A DNA stretch of 64,000 bases from Tropicibacter sp. R16_0 (GCF_017743935.1 NZ_JAGHRE010000014.1:1-64000); one strand, 5' to 3'. Counted from the stretch's first letter, positions 42,635-50,954 are shown. Notes: generated by a model not told the origin, from the sequence alone. Numbers and translations: made by a program.

Positions 42635-44932
42635 ATGAATAAATGCGCGCTGATGTTTGACAACAAGGACGACAACACTCAAAGCTCAGACGAAATCAAA
42701 TGGCTCGATCGGGATGACGCGCTCATTCAGCTGAAATCGCACATCCAGCTGTTCCTGAGAGACGCAGAAAAGTGGCACCAGACAGACCCTAAAGAGGCGC
42801 CTCCGGTGCTTGGAATGAAAGTCTCTGCTGGTTTGGGGAAAACCCGCTCGACGTTGGAAAGCATCGCCGAGCAGGGTGCGGAGATCCTGAAACATGGTCA
42901 CATCTTCATCTATGTGCCGACGCTTGATTTGGCCGACCAGGCCGCGCAGGATTTCAAGGAGTTCAATTCCGGCCTGCCGCACATGGTGCTGCGGGGCCGC
43001 TCGGCGATCAATCCGTCAACCGGCGCGCCGATGTGTTCCCGGGCAGATCTCGCGGATGCCATTGTCGGCAATGTCAGCTCTGTTACCCAGGCCTTGTGCC
43101 GGAAAGCGGTTTCGGAAACCGAAACCGTTTACGCAAGATGTGCCACGGGGTGCGCGTATCTCGATCAGACCAAAACAGAAGACCACCGCATTGTCTTCCT
43201 TGCGCATGCCTACCTCAGGCTGAGGGTGCCGCTTGAAGGTGAGGTGGCACTGCGCATCATCGACGAAAAGTTCTGGGGGCCTCTTGTTCATACGGAGACG
43301 CTCTACAGGGATCATTGGCTGACGCCGCAGTACCGGGCCCCGTCAAAAGACGAGGAGATCGAAACAGACCAGGCGCACTTTGAGCTCAGTCGCAAGGTCC
43401 GCCACGCGGTCTCTCTCGCACTCGAAACCGGTGAGCCAATCCATGGCAATCTGCGCGACCTCGAAGTGAAGAAAAGGAAGCTGCAAAAGCTGGCCAACTA
43501 TGAAGCCAAACAGGTCCCAGGTCTCTATCTCCGCCCTGACTGGAAGGATGACACGCTCCGGAAGAAACGCGACAGTTTCGATGCTGGTCTGGCAGATCGC
43601 GCCAGGGTCCAGGCGAAGATTTTCAGGCTGCTTGCTGCCACCGCGGATCAGGACACCACAGAGCGTCTGAGCCTTGCCAGGTTCTCACAAGACCATCCGG
43701 ACCGGGTCACGTTCAAAGCTCATTTTCTGGATGATTTGCCTCAGACATCACCGTGGTTGTTGTTGGATGCTGATCTGGACAGCACGATTACCCGACAGTT
43801 CTTTCCCAATGCCGAAATCGTAACACTGCACGCCAGGCCAAAGGCAGATATCATTCAGGTGCGGAACCGAACCCTTTCGGACACCTGGTTGACGTATCAC
43901 GAGAAGGCTGAGCATCATCAGGATCTGGTGCTGAATATCATCAAGCGCGAAGTCGCCCTCGCGGCCTCTTCCGACAATGGTCGGCTTCTGGTTGTTGGAA
44001 CCAGAAAGGTCCTGAAGGCGCTCTTCGAGCGGGCAGGGGACAAAAATGGTGTCGCGTCACAGGACGATCCGTCGATCCCATCGCAGCTCCATGGGGCGGA
44101 CGTGCGTTGGTATGGTGCCAAAATGCTTGGCATCAATGACTACAAAGAGCATGCAACGGTGATTCTGGTGGGGCGAATGCAGCTCAACGTCAATGCGTTG
44201 GAAGATCAACTGAAAGCGATGTTCGGGGACAGTGGCGAACCGCTGGTACTTACTCAGGACAACAGGCTTGTTGAGGAGGGGGCGGGTTCGACTGCCTCCT
44301 CAGAAAGCAGAGAACGCGGATCAACACGTGGACCCCAGGTCCATCCGGATGAACGCGGCACTGCACTTCTCCGCCAAAACCGTGAGGCGGCGTCCGAGCA
44401 GGCCATTGCCCGCCTGCGGCTGGTGTTTCCCAATCGAGCAAAAAGGGTTGTCATTCTGAGCAACGTGCCGCTGCCAAACCTGCCCGTCGATACCTACGTG
44501 GAACTCGAAGCCTTCGCAGAAGGCCGACATGGACATCGGAGAACATCAAACTACCGCAAATTGGAATCCGCTGTTACTTCCAACGATGGCGCGCCAAGCG
44601 TCAAAGGTCTCCGTACCGGCAAAACGGGCCTTTTCCAGGACGCACGGCACTTTTTCACGAAGCCAAGTGCTACCAAAGAAATAACTGACGAGTTGTCCAA
44701 TGGCGGCGTTACAGAAGCTCTGGCCCAAATCGCTTCGGATAGAAACTGGAACGCCACCGAAGTTACTCTGGCCCCAAGGCGAGGTGGCAAACCGTTCAGC
44801 GCCGTCGTGTTCTCCTCTCCGGATCAGGCCCTCGATATCGCCAGTGAGCTCTGGCCAGGTTTCAAGGTTGCCTTGGGACGGGCGCTGACTTCCACCATCT
44901 CGGATCAGGAAGACGTTATCGAGGACGCATAG
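42635..44932 (+). CDS. Helicase-like P-loop protein with four cysteines between Walker motifs
   Basis: A 765-residue protein. Walker A is SAGLGKT (64-70), a strand FIYVPTLDLADQAA follows (motif Ia region), and a Walker B-like RIIDEKF is at 207-213 after FLAHAYL, which resembles the NHALL segment of XPD/DinG helicases. Cysteines C134, C155, C169 and C173 fall between the two motifs, as in the iron-sulfur domain of that group. The C-terminal half has few landmarks. Start could be 42635 or the ATG at 42653. It is divergent from the GHKL-nuclease gene, so a joint nucleic-acid defence role is possible but unproven. Confidence 0.6.
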   Translation: MNKCALMFDNKDDNTQSSDEIKWLDRDDALIQLKSHIQLFLRDAEKWHQTDPKEAPPVLGMKVSAGLGKTRSTLESIAEQGAEILKHGHIFIYVPTLDLADQAAQDFKEFNSGLPHMVLRGRSAINPSTGAPMCSRADLADAIVGNVSSVTQALCRKAVSETETVYARCATGCAYLDQTKTEDHRIVFLAHAYLRLRVPLEGEVALRIIDEKFWGPLVHTETLYRDHWLTPQYRAPSKDEEIETDQAHFELSRKVRHAVSLALETGEPIHGNLRDLEVKKRKLQKLANYEAKQVPGLYLRPDWKDDTLRKKRDSFDAGLADRARVQAKIFRLLAATADQDTTERLSLARFSQDHPDRVTFKAHFLDDLPQTSPWLLLDADLDSTITRQFFPNAEIVTLHARPKADIIQVRNRTLSDTWLTYHEKAEHHQDLVLNIIKREVALAASSDNGRLLVVGTRKVLKALFERAGDKNGVASQDDPSIPSQLHGADVRWYGAKMLGINDYKEHATVILVGRMQLNVNALEDQLKAMFGDSGEPLVLTQDNRLVEEGAGSTASSESRERGSTRGPQVHPDERGTALLRQNREAASEQAIARLRLVFPNRAKRVVILSNVPLPNLPVDTYVELEAFAEGRHGHRRTSNYRKLESAVTSNDGAPSVKGLRTGKTGLFQDARHFFTKPSATKEITDELSNGGVTEALAQIASDRNWNATEVTLAPRRGGKPFSAVVFSSPDQALDIASELWPGFKVALGRALTSTISDQEDVIEDA

Positions 44933-45055
44933 TCTCTGTCCCCTGCGAACTAATCTGAGGGAGATCGAAGCCCCCACGCCACGCTGCATTTTTGCCTGTA
45001 TGGTTTGAAGGGATGTGGCTGCCTGCCAGGCCGCCACGATCATTGTCTCCGCAAC

Positions 45056-45484
45056 TCACCAATTCCCATCATAGGATGCGAAGATGACCTGGTTCCCGAC
45101 GATGAACGGGCTGCCCGGAAACGGGTTCTTAGGCGCGAGTCCTGCGCGTTCCATCTGGTATTGGTCGTTCACCATTTCGTAGGCGCAGAGCAAGGCGAGG
45201 TTTTTGCTTGGCAGTGGAAGGGCAGAAGCTGTACCGACGACATCCGGCCAACCCTCAGGGACATTCTTCAGCAAAAGCTCGGCATACCAGCCCGCCTTGT
45301 CCTCGCGGACAATCAGCGACCGGATGTTGCTGATGCAGATGTATGGGGACAGGTGTGTCCCCTGAAACCTCGCGACCGGCTGAAAGTCCGGATCGAAGGG
45401 GTGTTGCTCAGCCGCTTCGAGAGCCTTTTTCAGGATCTTCTTGCCGCGCTTGATGTCAGCTTTGGTGATATGTGCAATAGCCAT
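45056..45484 (-). CDS. Orphan plasmid protein, paralogue of the gene at 46774
   Basis: A 142-residue protein. The middle segment SNIRSLIVREDKAGWYAELLLKNVPEGWPDVVG aligns with RNLKSIIIRQNKEGYWTGDLLLKRVPHGVPDVIG of the 46774-47187 gene, so the two are paralogues; both begin with a KADIKRGKKIL / RKEVADGKKLL helix. The beta-rich core and conserved Trp/Pro suggest a compact domain. A 27-codon gene lies upstream on the same strand. Function unknown. Confidence 0.65.
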   Translation of the reverse strand: MAIAHITKADIKRGKKILKKALEAAEQHPFDPDFQPVARFQGTHLSPYICISNIRSLIVREDKAGWYAELLLKNVPEGWPDVVGTASALPLPSKNLALLCAYEMVNDQYQMERAGLAPKNPFPGSPFIVGNQVIFASYDGNW

Positions 45485-45540
45485 GATTTTTCCTGTTCGT
45501 TAGGGAATTGAGAGAAGGGGAGGGGGCAGTGCGCTTGCCC

Positions 45541-45624
45541 TTACAACGGGGCCGTCGGCGGATCCGGCCCCTGCACAATGAGCCCGTTACGGCTAAGCCG
45601 TTCCTCGACGCATTCATCTGTCAT
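45541..45624 (-). CDS. Very small ORF (27 residues) with strong ribosome site
   Basis: MTDECVEERLSRNGLIVQG followed by PDPPTAPL and TAA. AAGGAG stands 6 bases before the ATG, and an upstream element shared with the gene at 51939-52454 lies 35 bp further. Those two signals, not the protein, are the reason for the call. It may be a leader peptide for the 45056-45484 gene. Confidence 0.45.
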   Translation of the reverse strand: MTDECVEERLSRNGLIVQGPDPPTAPL

Positions 45625-45650
45625 TGAGAACTCCTTCTGTTCTGATCTCA

Positions 45651-45680
45651 GGAAGAAAGTGGGTTCGTTCGTCAGTTCGC
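45651..45680 (-). repeat. Shared upstream element, copy 1
   Basis: GAAGAAAGTGGGTTCGTTCG and the following GTCAGTTCGC resemble the element at 52482-52511 (AAGGAAGTGGGTTCGTTCG, then CAGATCGC). In both cases the core GTGGGTTCGTTCG ends about 35-47 bp upstream of a minus-strand ATG with its own AAGGAG, so it is likely a promoter or 5' leader module. Confidence 0.6.
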
Positions 45681-45685
45681 AAAAA

Positions 45686-45920
45686 CGCCTTTCCCGAAAA
45701 AAAGGCGGGTTTCTGAACTTCGAATGCTTGGCTGAAAGTCGGTCAAAGGTGGTGGGGCGCTAATAGTGTTTCCTATTAGGCCTGCCCCACCTTTGCTTGA
45801 GGCTGGGTCTAAGACCTCCGGCAGCCACCCCTGTGTGTGGCTGCACGTCCTGAGTTTGATGCAGGTGCATTTCCGGTCTGACCGTGCCGTCGGAAGCAGA
45901 GGCACGGTCAGACCGGAAAT
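45686..45920. repeat. Array of four stem-loops between divergent genes
   Basis: Within a 470-bp divergent interval: CGCCTTT/AAAGGCG (45686-45707); CAAAGGTGGTGGGGC/GCCCCACCTTTG with inner TAATAG/CTATTA (45744-45795); GCAGCCAC/GTGGCTGC (45821-45844); and a perfect 20-bp stem ATTTCCGGTCTGACCGTGCC at 45869-45888 with its complement at 45901-45920. They cannot all be terminators because the flanking genes diverge. Candidates are single-strand promoters, a transfer-related region or a structured RNA. No gene is seen elsewhere in 45625-46098. Confidence 0.6.
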
Positions 45921-45974
45921 CACCCTATAGAAGAACGTTCAAAGCGCCCTTCCTGGCGCGTCCGGGTATTTGGT

Positions 45975-46055
45975 GGATTTTTTTTTGCCAAATCCGCTTC
46001 GGGATTCCGGGAAACGGCCAATCTCCTCTTTACCCGGCCCGGACGTTCCCGGGCC
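45975..46055 (+). promoter_or_regulatory. Repeated leader module, copy 1
   Basis: A T8 run, then CTTCGG-like sequence, GGCCAATCTCCTCTTTACC and a GGCCCGG/CCGGGCC hairpin (46036-46055). The same order of elements with close sequence match occurs at 48734-48814 before another unrelated small gene. It ends 44 bp before the ATG at 46099. Confidence 0.6.
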
Positions 46056-46098
46056 CCACTCAAACCGGGCGCGATACGCCCGCAGCAAAGGATGTCAC

Positions 46099-46668
46099 AT
46101 GCCACACAGAACCGTTTGCAAAGCTTTCCTGCTGGATGAAATTGACGCTCAGGAAGAGCTGGCAAGCCCCATCGAAAGCTTCGAACAACTGGGCGAGATC
46201 ATGCCCGAATTGCTCATTGAGGAAATCGGCTGGCCCGATTACCCGGTTCAGAACGTCATCGCTCTGGCGTCAGAGCGGTTCGATACAGGTCGCGTGACCT
46301 CTGGATTTGGCGGAGCCGAATTTGTCCGGCACGACACCAGCTGGAAGGGGACGATTGCCCATATCGGTTGCGATGTCGGCAGGATCGGGGACGCTGTCAT
46401 GACGCGGTTTCTGGAGAACGAAGACATTGCGTTCCTGTCCAGCCACCTGAAAGACCTGATGCGGAACCATATCGCGCAGGACACCTATAACGGTGCACAG
46501 GAACACCTGCTTGCGCTGGAAACCCTGTTGGATAGCGGACTGCCCTGCTTCGAGCCGCTTTATCAATACAGCCGCGGTGGCGGCCCCAGCCTGTTTGACG
46601 CGCGCACAAAAGATCATGGTGCTGGCACCGGTACCCGCGTGCTGGTCGAAATCCTGCAAACCTGGTGA
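46099..46668 (+). CDS. Orphan plasmid protein, unknown function
   Basis: A 189-residue acidic protein (PHRTVCKAFLLDEIDAQEELASP at the N terminus). AAAGGA precedes the ATG. A central FGGAEFVRHDTSWKGTIAHIG and a C-terminal RGGGPSLFDARTKDHGAGTG, which is glycine-rich and could be a flexible or binding loop, are the visible landmarks. No membrane segment. It is preceded by leader module copy 1. No family recognised. Confidence 0.55.
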   Translation: MPHRTVCKAFLLDEIDAQEELASPIESFEQLGEIMPELLIEEIGWPDYPVQNVIALASERFDTGRVTSGFGGAEFVRHDTSWKGTIAHIGCDVGRIGDAVMTRFLENEDIAFLSSHLKDLMRNHIAQDTYNGAQEHLLALETLLDSGLPCFEPLYQYSRGGGPSLFDARTKDHGAGTGTRVLVEILQTW

Positions 46669-46773
46669 GGAGACGCGCTGAACGTCCTGAATTATACCGG
46701 TTCTGGGTAAACCCGGACCTGACCTTGCCCCGGCCCGCAAATGCGCGGGCCGGATGCCATTCGCTTAGCTCAA

Positions 46774-47187
46774 TCAACCGTCGGCAGCATGCGGTTCGGA
46801 GGGGGCTGAATGCCGGGCGGGAGCCTTTCGTCGATCCTGAAGCCAGATGCCTTTGACCGTCAGACCAAGCATGGAAAGCACGTCCTGGCGGGTCCTGTAG
46901 GGCCAGAAGGGTGCATGTTCAGGAACACCAATCACATCCGGCACCCCATGCGGTACGCGTTTCAAAAGCAGGTCGCCCGTCCAATAGCCCTCCTTGTTCT
47001 GGCGAATGATGATGGATTTGAGGTTGCGCACGCGCAGATGGGCAAACATTGCATTGGCGTCTGCCGAGTACGGTTTTAGCTCGAAGTGGTCCTCTAAAGA
47101 TTGCTCGCGCGGAAGCTTTTCCAGAATTCTGGCAAGGAGCTTTTTGCCGTCGGCGACTTCCTTGCGGGTGAAACTGACATATTCCAT
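46774..47187 (-). CDS. Orphan plasmid protein, paralogue of the gene at 45056
   Basis: A 137-residue protein sharing the FTRKEVADGKKLLARIL N-terminal helix pattern and the RNLKSIIIRQNKEGYW / DLLLKRVPHGVPDVIG core with the 45056-45484 protein. The C-terminal tail is polar and basic. It is divergent from the gene at 47639, across an interval with an 18-bp hairpin. Function unknown; two copies on one plasmid suggest a family with separate partners. Confidence 0.65.
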   Translation of the reverse strand: MEYVSFTRKEVADGKKLLARILEKLPREQSLEDHFELKPYSADANAMFAHLRVRNLKSIIIRQNKEGYWTGDLLLKRVPHGVPDVIGVPEHAPFWPYRTRQDVLSMLGLTVKGIWLQDRRKAPARHSAPSEPHAADG

Positions 47188-47638
47188 CAGGTGTCCTTTC
47201 TCGATTGTCGTGAATGTTGAGAAGGGCTGCGACCAATCAGATCAGTGATGCGCTTTGCGGTGGGTCGCGCCTTCACATCAGAAGGCGCGGGCTGACCGCC
47301 AAAGCGCTCAGAGATCAGGAACCTGTAAAGTGGGGGCGACAGCTGCTTTCCGCCGGCCACAACTTTCGGGTTCAGATGGCGGCCGGGCAGGACCGGACAA
47401 CCTCGCGTGTGCGCATCCTGAGCAGGGTCCGCAAGATGTTGTTCACCAGGTCCCCAGGGTGAGACCTGGTGAACAACATCCCGCTTCCCCTAAGCAACAA
47501 ACAGTTCAACCGGGTTCTCTTCACACCGGGACTATCCCGAAAGCGTATCCGAAAAGCCAAACCGTGCTTCCGGCCCGACAGGGCAGGGGAGGCGGCGCCT
47601 GTTGGAACGCATCACCTGTCGGCAATGAAAGGCCAACC
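47188..47638. other. Divergent intergenic region with an 18-bp perfect hairpin
   Basis: GATGTTGTTCACCAGGTC (47435-47452) pairs perfectly with GACCTGGTGAACAACATC (47463-47480), loop 10 nt. It is 160 bp before the ATG at 47639 and lies between divergent starts, so it is not a terminator of a flanking gene. No gene was recognised in this 450 bp; open frames that run through it lack ribosome sites. Confidence 0.6.
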
Positions 47639-48097
47639 ATGAACACATCCAAAAAACACCTGCTCCATCAGGCTGCTATCCACCTTGCAGGCGACTTGCG
47701 CCAAGAGAGCCTGAAATACGGCATAACCGACCAGAAGCACTTTATTGATTGCCTGCTCGGCCTGGGCAGGGGGCTACGATCCGTCATTGTCAGTGACAGA
47801 GAAGCTCTCCGCATCCATTACTGTAATGCATCCGCGCGCCTGCCTGAAATCCGTGCGCTTCACGCATTTGCCGCAGAGAAGCCCCGGCTCGAAGGGCAGG
47901 GGGCCTGCCTGATGGCCAGTGACGGAGACCCGCTCCGGTTCGTAGATCCGTCCCTGAAGATGGTGCTGTCCGCTGCCCTGGCAGTCGGTGCGGGCGCACA
48001 AGAGACTCTCTACATGGTGGCCGTTGTCATTGCGCTGACGGTTCTCCCCGACGACGACATCTCGGAGAGGCTGATTACAGAGAAGCTGGCCGAATAG
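47639..48097 (+). CDS. Orphan plasmid protein, unknown function
   Basis: A 152-residue protein with an N-terminal helical half (KKHLLHQAAIHLAGDLRQESLKYG), and a C-terminal hydrophobic segment MVLSAALAVGAGAQETLYMVAVVIALTVLP that could be one membrane-associated helix or a buried core. AAAGG is 7 bases before the ATG. A terminator-like repeated hairpin follows at 48099-48152. No family recognised. Confidence 0.5.
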   Translation: MNTSKKHLLHQAAIHLAGDLRQESLKYGITDQKHFIDCLLGLGRGLRSVIVSDREALRIHYCNASARLPEIRALHAFAAEKPRLEGQGACLMASDGDPLRFVDPSLKMVLSAALAVGAGAQETLYMVAVVIALTVLPDDDISERLITEKLAE

Positions 48098-48098
48098 G

Positions 48099-48152
48099 GC
48101 AAAGGGGGCAGGGGCTTAATAGGGTATTCCATTAGGTGACCCCCACCTTTGC
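48099..48152. repeat. Repeated nested stem-loop, copy 2
   Basis: GCAAAGG/CCTTTGC outer arms with GGGGG/CCCCC and an inner TAAT/ATTA. The right half (ATTAGG, then CCCCACCTTTGCT) is nearly the same as at 45773-45796. It starts 2 bp after the stop of the 47639 gene, so it may act as a terminator here. Confidence 0.55.
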
Positions 48153-48322
48153 TGAACCATGAGATCCCGGGAAGAATGCCACCAGCCCTGTTGTGTGAGG
48201 GCCGATGGACATTCTCCCGCGCCCCACACCCGTGATTTCGATCACCTGCTATCCAGCCAAAACCAACAGTGCATTCACGCACATTTCTCTTCCCCTGCAA
48301 TCAGACAAGAAAGGAGTCCCTA

Positions 48323-48685
48323 ATGGGTCTTGATGTCGATTTTTTCATTCCGGGCAACAATGAGCCCGTCCACGACCTTCGCAAGCACGACTGGCTTTTT
48401 GATCAGTTTCACGATCTGGCCGGCGATCTTGTCGACGAAGACTATACGGATTTCTACGTTGATGAAGAGGCCTTCGACGTGGTCACAGAACGGGTCATCG
48501 CCGAGCTTGAAGACCTGGGGCTGGATCCGGCTCAGATACCACCAGACGTGCCGGGTGCCACCCAGGTCTGGAGCGAAGACGATTTCTCATGGGAAATCAT
48601 GCTGTATTTCTACCTCAAGGTACTAACAGAGTTGCGGAACGCCGCCTCCGAACATGGCCCTCTGATCTGCGCCTGGTCGGCCTGA
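48323..48685 (+). CDS. Small acidic orphan protein
   Basis: A 120-residue strongly acidic protein: DLVDEDYTDFYVDEEAFDVV at about 38-57, then VTERVIAELEDLGLDPAQIPPD. A DNA-mimic-like charge pattern, as in some anti-restriction proteins, is possible but only suggestive. AAGGAG precedes the ATG at 48323. No family recognised. Confidence 0.5.
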   Translation: MGLDVDFFIPGNNEPVHDLRKHDWLFDQFHDLAGDLVDEDYTDFYVDEEAFDVVTERVIAELEDLGLDPAQIPPDVPGATQVWSEDDFSWEIMLYFYLKVLTELRNAASEHGPLICAWSA

Positions 48686-48733
48686 TCCGCATCTGCTGGC
48701 CAACATGGTCTGAGATTGCGGTCAGCAGATCGC

Positions 48734-48814
48734 CGATTTTTTTCGAAACTGCCCTTCGGATTTCAAGAACTGGCCAATCTTCTTTTCACAGGGCCCGTGA
48801 CTGCCCGGGCCCTG
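48734..48814 (+). promoter_or_regulatory. Repeated leader module, copy 2
   Basis: A T7 run, CCTTCGGATTTC, GGCCAATCTTCTTTTCAC and the hairpin CAGGGCCCG/CGGGCCCTG (48789-48814), in the same order as at 45975-46055. A further CCTGCGG hairpin follows at 48833-48857, just before the ribosome site of the TTG-start gene at 48875. Confidence 0.6.
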
Positions 48815-48874
48815 CCCCCTCATCAAACACTCCCTGCGGGAACAGTCGTTCCGCAGGCCAAGAAAGGAATATCT

Positions 48875-49501
48875 TTGAACCACGTCACCACCACTACTCC
48901 GATCGGGCAGGCTATAGCCGCTGCCAGGGGCGATTATGTGCACGACCTGTGCTGCGCCGTTGAACTGATTTCCAACCTCGGCCACGCCATGTCCCGGGCC
49001 GCCAATATCCTGTACGACGAAAGCCCCGATGGCTCGGGTGATGCTTTTACAGAGGCATATCTGCGCCATGCTGCCAACTACCGGGATGTGATGGCGCATC
49101 CGGATTTTCCGGCCTTCAAAGCCGAGCTCGAAGAAGCCTGGTTTGGCCCGCGGTCCCCGGGAGCGTTTCTGAGAAGCCTGTCCCGGGAAGATATCGCAGG
49201 TGTTGTGGCAGACCTCATGCTCGCATGGCGCAAGAAGAACGCGGCGACCTATCTTCAAATGGTCGAACAGCTTGCCATTCAGAAAGTTGCTGTAATGGCC
49301 GCAGCCGCCGTCCCGGGGGAGGAAGAAGCCTGCATCGCAGATGATTACCGCACGACCGGCGAGGAGATGAAGCGTTTCCTTGGCCCGGAACAAGTGACCG
49401 ATCTCGAGGGTCGGTATTTCACGGGCGACGGCACGTTGTTCCCCTCGTCTGGTTCCATGAGCACCTGCCAACTCGCCGCGCAAGTGTTCCTCGGCAAATA
49501 G
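48875..49501 (+). CDS. Orphan plasmid protein, TTG start
   Basis: A 208-residue soluble protein. The frame is open further upstream, but AAAGGA lies 6 bases before the TTG at 48875 and the upstream part is the hairpin-rich leader, so this start is favoured. Landmarks: IGQAIAAARGDYVHDLCCAVELISNLGHAMSRAANILYDE and a mid-protein SREDIAGVVADLMLAWRKKNAATYLQMVEQL helix. No family recognised. Confidence 0.5.
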   Translation: MNHVTTTTPIGQAIAAARGDYVHDLCCAVELISNLGHAMSRAANILYDESPDGSGDAFTEAYLRHAANYRDVMAHPDFPAFKAELEEAWFGPRSPGAFLRSLSREDIAGVVADLMLAWRKKNAATYLQMVEQLAIQKVAVMAAAAVPGEEEACIADDYRTTGEEMKRFLGPEQVTDLEGRYFTGDGTLFPSSGSMSTCQLAAQVFLGK

Positions 49502-49615
49502 CAGGCTTTCGAAGCTGCCAACTGAACAAAGCCAGATCCCGGGTTCGGGGTTTGGCAACCATACAATCTCTTCCCCACCACCGGGTATCCACCCAGAAAC
49601 ACCAGGAATAATCAC

Positions 49616-50197
49616 ATGCGTGCACTTTTGCTCTGCCCGAAATCCGCCACTGAAGCAGCCGACCAGGGTCTTGCTGCTGACGAGATCATGAACGCCTTTA
49701 TCACCGAGATCGACATCGACAGTGAGCCCGCTGCCTGCGCATCCGCGCTCAGCACCGACGGTCTCCAGGTTGTCAGCACTGAAGCTATTGATCTGCGTTG
49801 CCATGACAGAAACCACGATTTGATCTTTACCGAAGAGGGACAGGCAGGACCTCTCAAACACTTCACCTATACCATGGAGGAGGAGATGAGGGGCTTCTAT
49901 GCAGAAGGCCGTTGCCTGATTGTCGGTTTGGCTGATGACAATGGCTCCCCCACTGACGCCACGATGACTTTTGAGGAGGCCAGTCGCTTGTTCCGGTATG
50001 CAGCGCTGGAGGACCAGTACGCCACAAGAACCGGCCCATATCTGGCTTACGACGAGTTCTACAATACCTCCGGCGAGGCCTATGAACTCCTCGAAGCTCT
50101 GCCAGCCCATCCGGATCCGGCAATTGACGAAGCGATCAACGCTGCCATGGACGCCATTGGGCACGCGCACCAGCTGACCTTCTCTGGTTGGATGTGA
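49616..50197 (+). CDS. Orphan plasmid protein, DUF3846-like
   Basis: A 193-residue protein. The N-terminal MRALLLCPKSATEA, FITEIDIDSEPA and DLIFTEEGQAGPLKHFT, followed by GRCLIVGLADDNGSPTDATMTFEEASRLFRYA, follow the order of elements in DUF3846 (a plasmid/phage domain). The match is by pattern only. It is close downstream of the 48875 gene on the same strand. Function unknown. Confidence 0.5.
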   Translation: MRALLLCPKSATEAADQGLAADEIMNAFITEIDIDSEPAACASALSTDGLQVVSTEAIDLRCHDRNHDLIFTEEGQAGPLKHFTYTMEEEMRGFYAEGRCLIVGLADDNGSPTDATMTFEEASRLFRYAALEDQYATRTGPYLAYDEFYNTSGEAYELLEALPAHPDPAIDEAINAAMDAIGHAHQLTFSGWM

Positions 50198-50230
50198 GCT
50201 TTCAACGGCCAACAAATTTGCCCGAAGATC

Positions 50231-50253
50231 TGTCACGGGTCGCGCCCGTGGCA
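50231..50253. terminator. Hairpin after the DUF3846-like gene
   Basis: TGTCACGGG (50231-50239) pairs with CCCGTGGCA (50245-50253) with one mismatch and a 5-nt loop; TTCTTG follows. It is 34 bp past the stop at 50197, consistent with a terminator, and 85 bp before the next start. Confidence 0.5.
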
Positions 50254-50338
50254 GGTTCTTGACAGCCGCAACAGGCGATTTCCGGATCTGCCTGCTTGGG
50301 TACCATTTGATCCTTAGAAAAAAAGACAGGACCAAAAA

Positions 50339-50779
50339 ATGAAAGACAGTTCAGCCCTTCTTGAAGAAATAGGAATGTCGGTCAATGACCTTGAAGACTT
50401 GGTCAGGTATTCTTCCATCCACGATGTGTGGGAGGAGTTTGGTGAATACCGAACCATCAGGCGTTCCGCCCGACCGGGGGAGTTCGGAGTATTGGAAATA
50501 TGCCACTCCGATGAAGATTTTGCACTTTCAGTTCTTCTGCCCTTCGACCAGGAAGGCGCGCTGCAAGGACAATGTCGTGTCGCTCTGTCAGACCGGTACA
50601 GAGAGCTTGTTTGCAGAAAGATTGATGTTGAGACCAGCAGCGAAATCTATGCTGAAGTCGAGAGTGAAATCCTCAAATCTCTGCCCGATCTTTCATGGGA
50701 ACTCGTTTTGGGTGCAGCTTTCTGCACTGGCGACCACATCCACTCTGTGAGACGCGAAACCGGCCTTCTTCGGACTTGA
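50339..50779 (+). CDS. Orphan plasmid protein, unknown function
   Basis: A 146-residue acidic soluble protein (SSALLEEIGMSVNDLEDLVRYSS at the N terminus). It follows an A-rich leader (TTAGAAAAAAAGACAGGACC) just before the ATG, which provides only a weak ribosome site (AGGA). The C-terminal SWELVLGAAFCTGDHIHSVRR is hydrophobic. No family recognised. It belongs to the run of plus-strand orphan genes 46.1-51.6 kb. Confidence 0.5.
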   Translation: MKDSSALLEEIGMSVNDLEDLVRYSSIHDVWEEFGEYRTIRRSARPGEFGVLEICHSDEDFALSVLLPFDQEGALQGQCRVALSDRYRELVCRKIDVETSSEIYAEVESEILKSLPDLSWELVLGAAFCTGDHIHSVRRETGLLRT

Positions 50780-50954
50780 GGGCGTCCAAACAGGTCTGAT
50801 CGGTTTCGCCGATAGCAGGGTGACCCACACGGCCCGAAAGCCGCTCTTCAGGCAGCCATACACTCTTACCAAGACCGATCAGAACGCTTAACTTTTTTCC
50901 TTCTGGAAAAACCGGATGAACCCATGTCCTTTCTACAAACAGGTAGGAAAACAC

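Noticed and set aside
48722-50335. A 537-codon open frame on the minus strand
   Set aside because: It lies antisense to three plus-strand genes that have ribosome sites and spans their leaders. Its protein has no motif. It is a consequence of GC-rich codon use.
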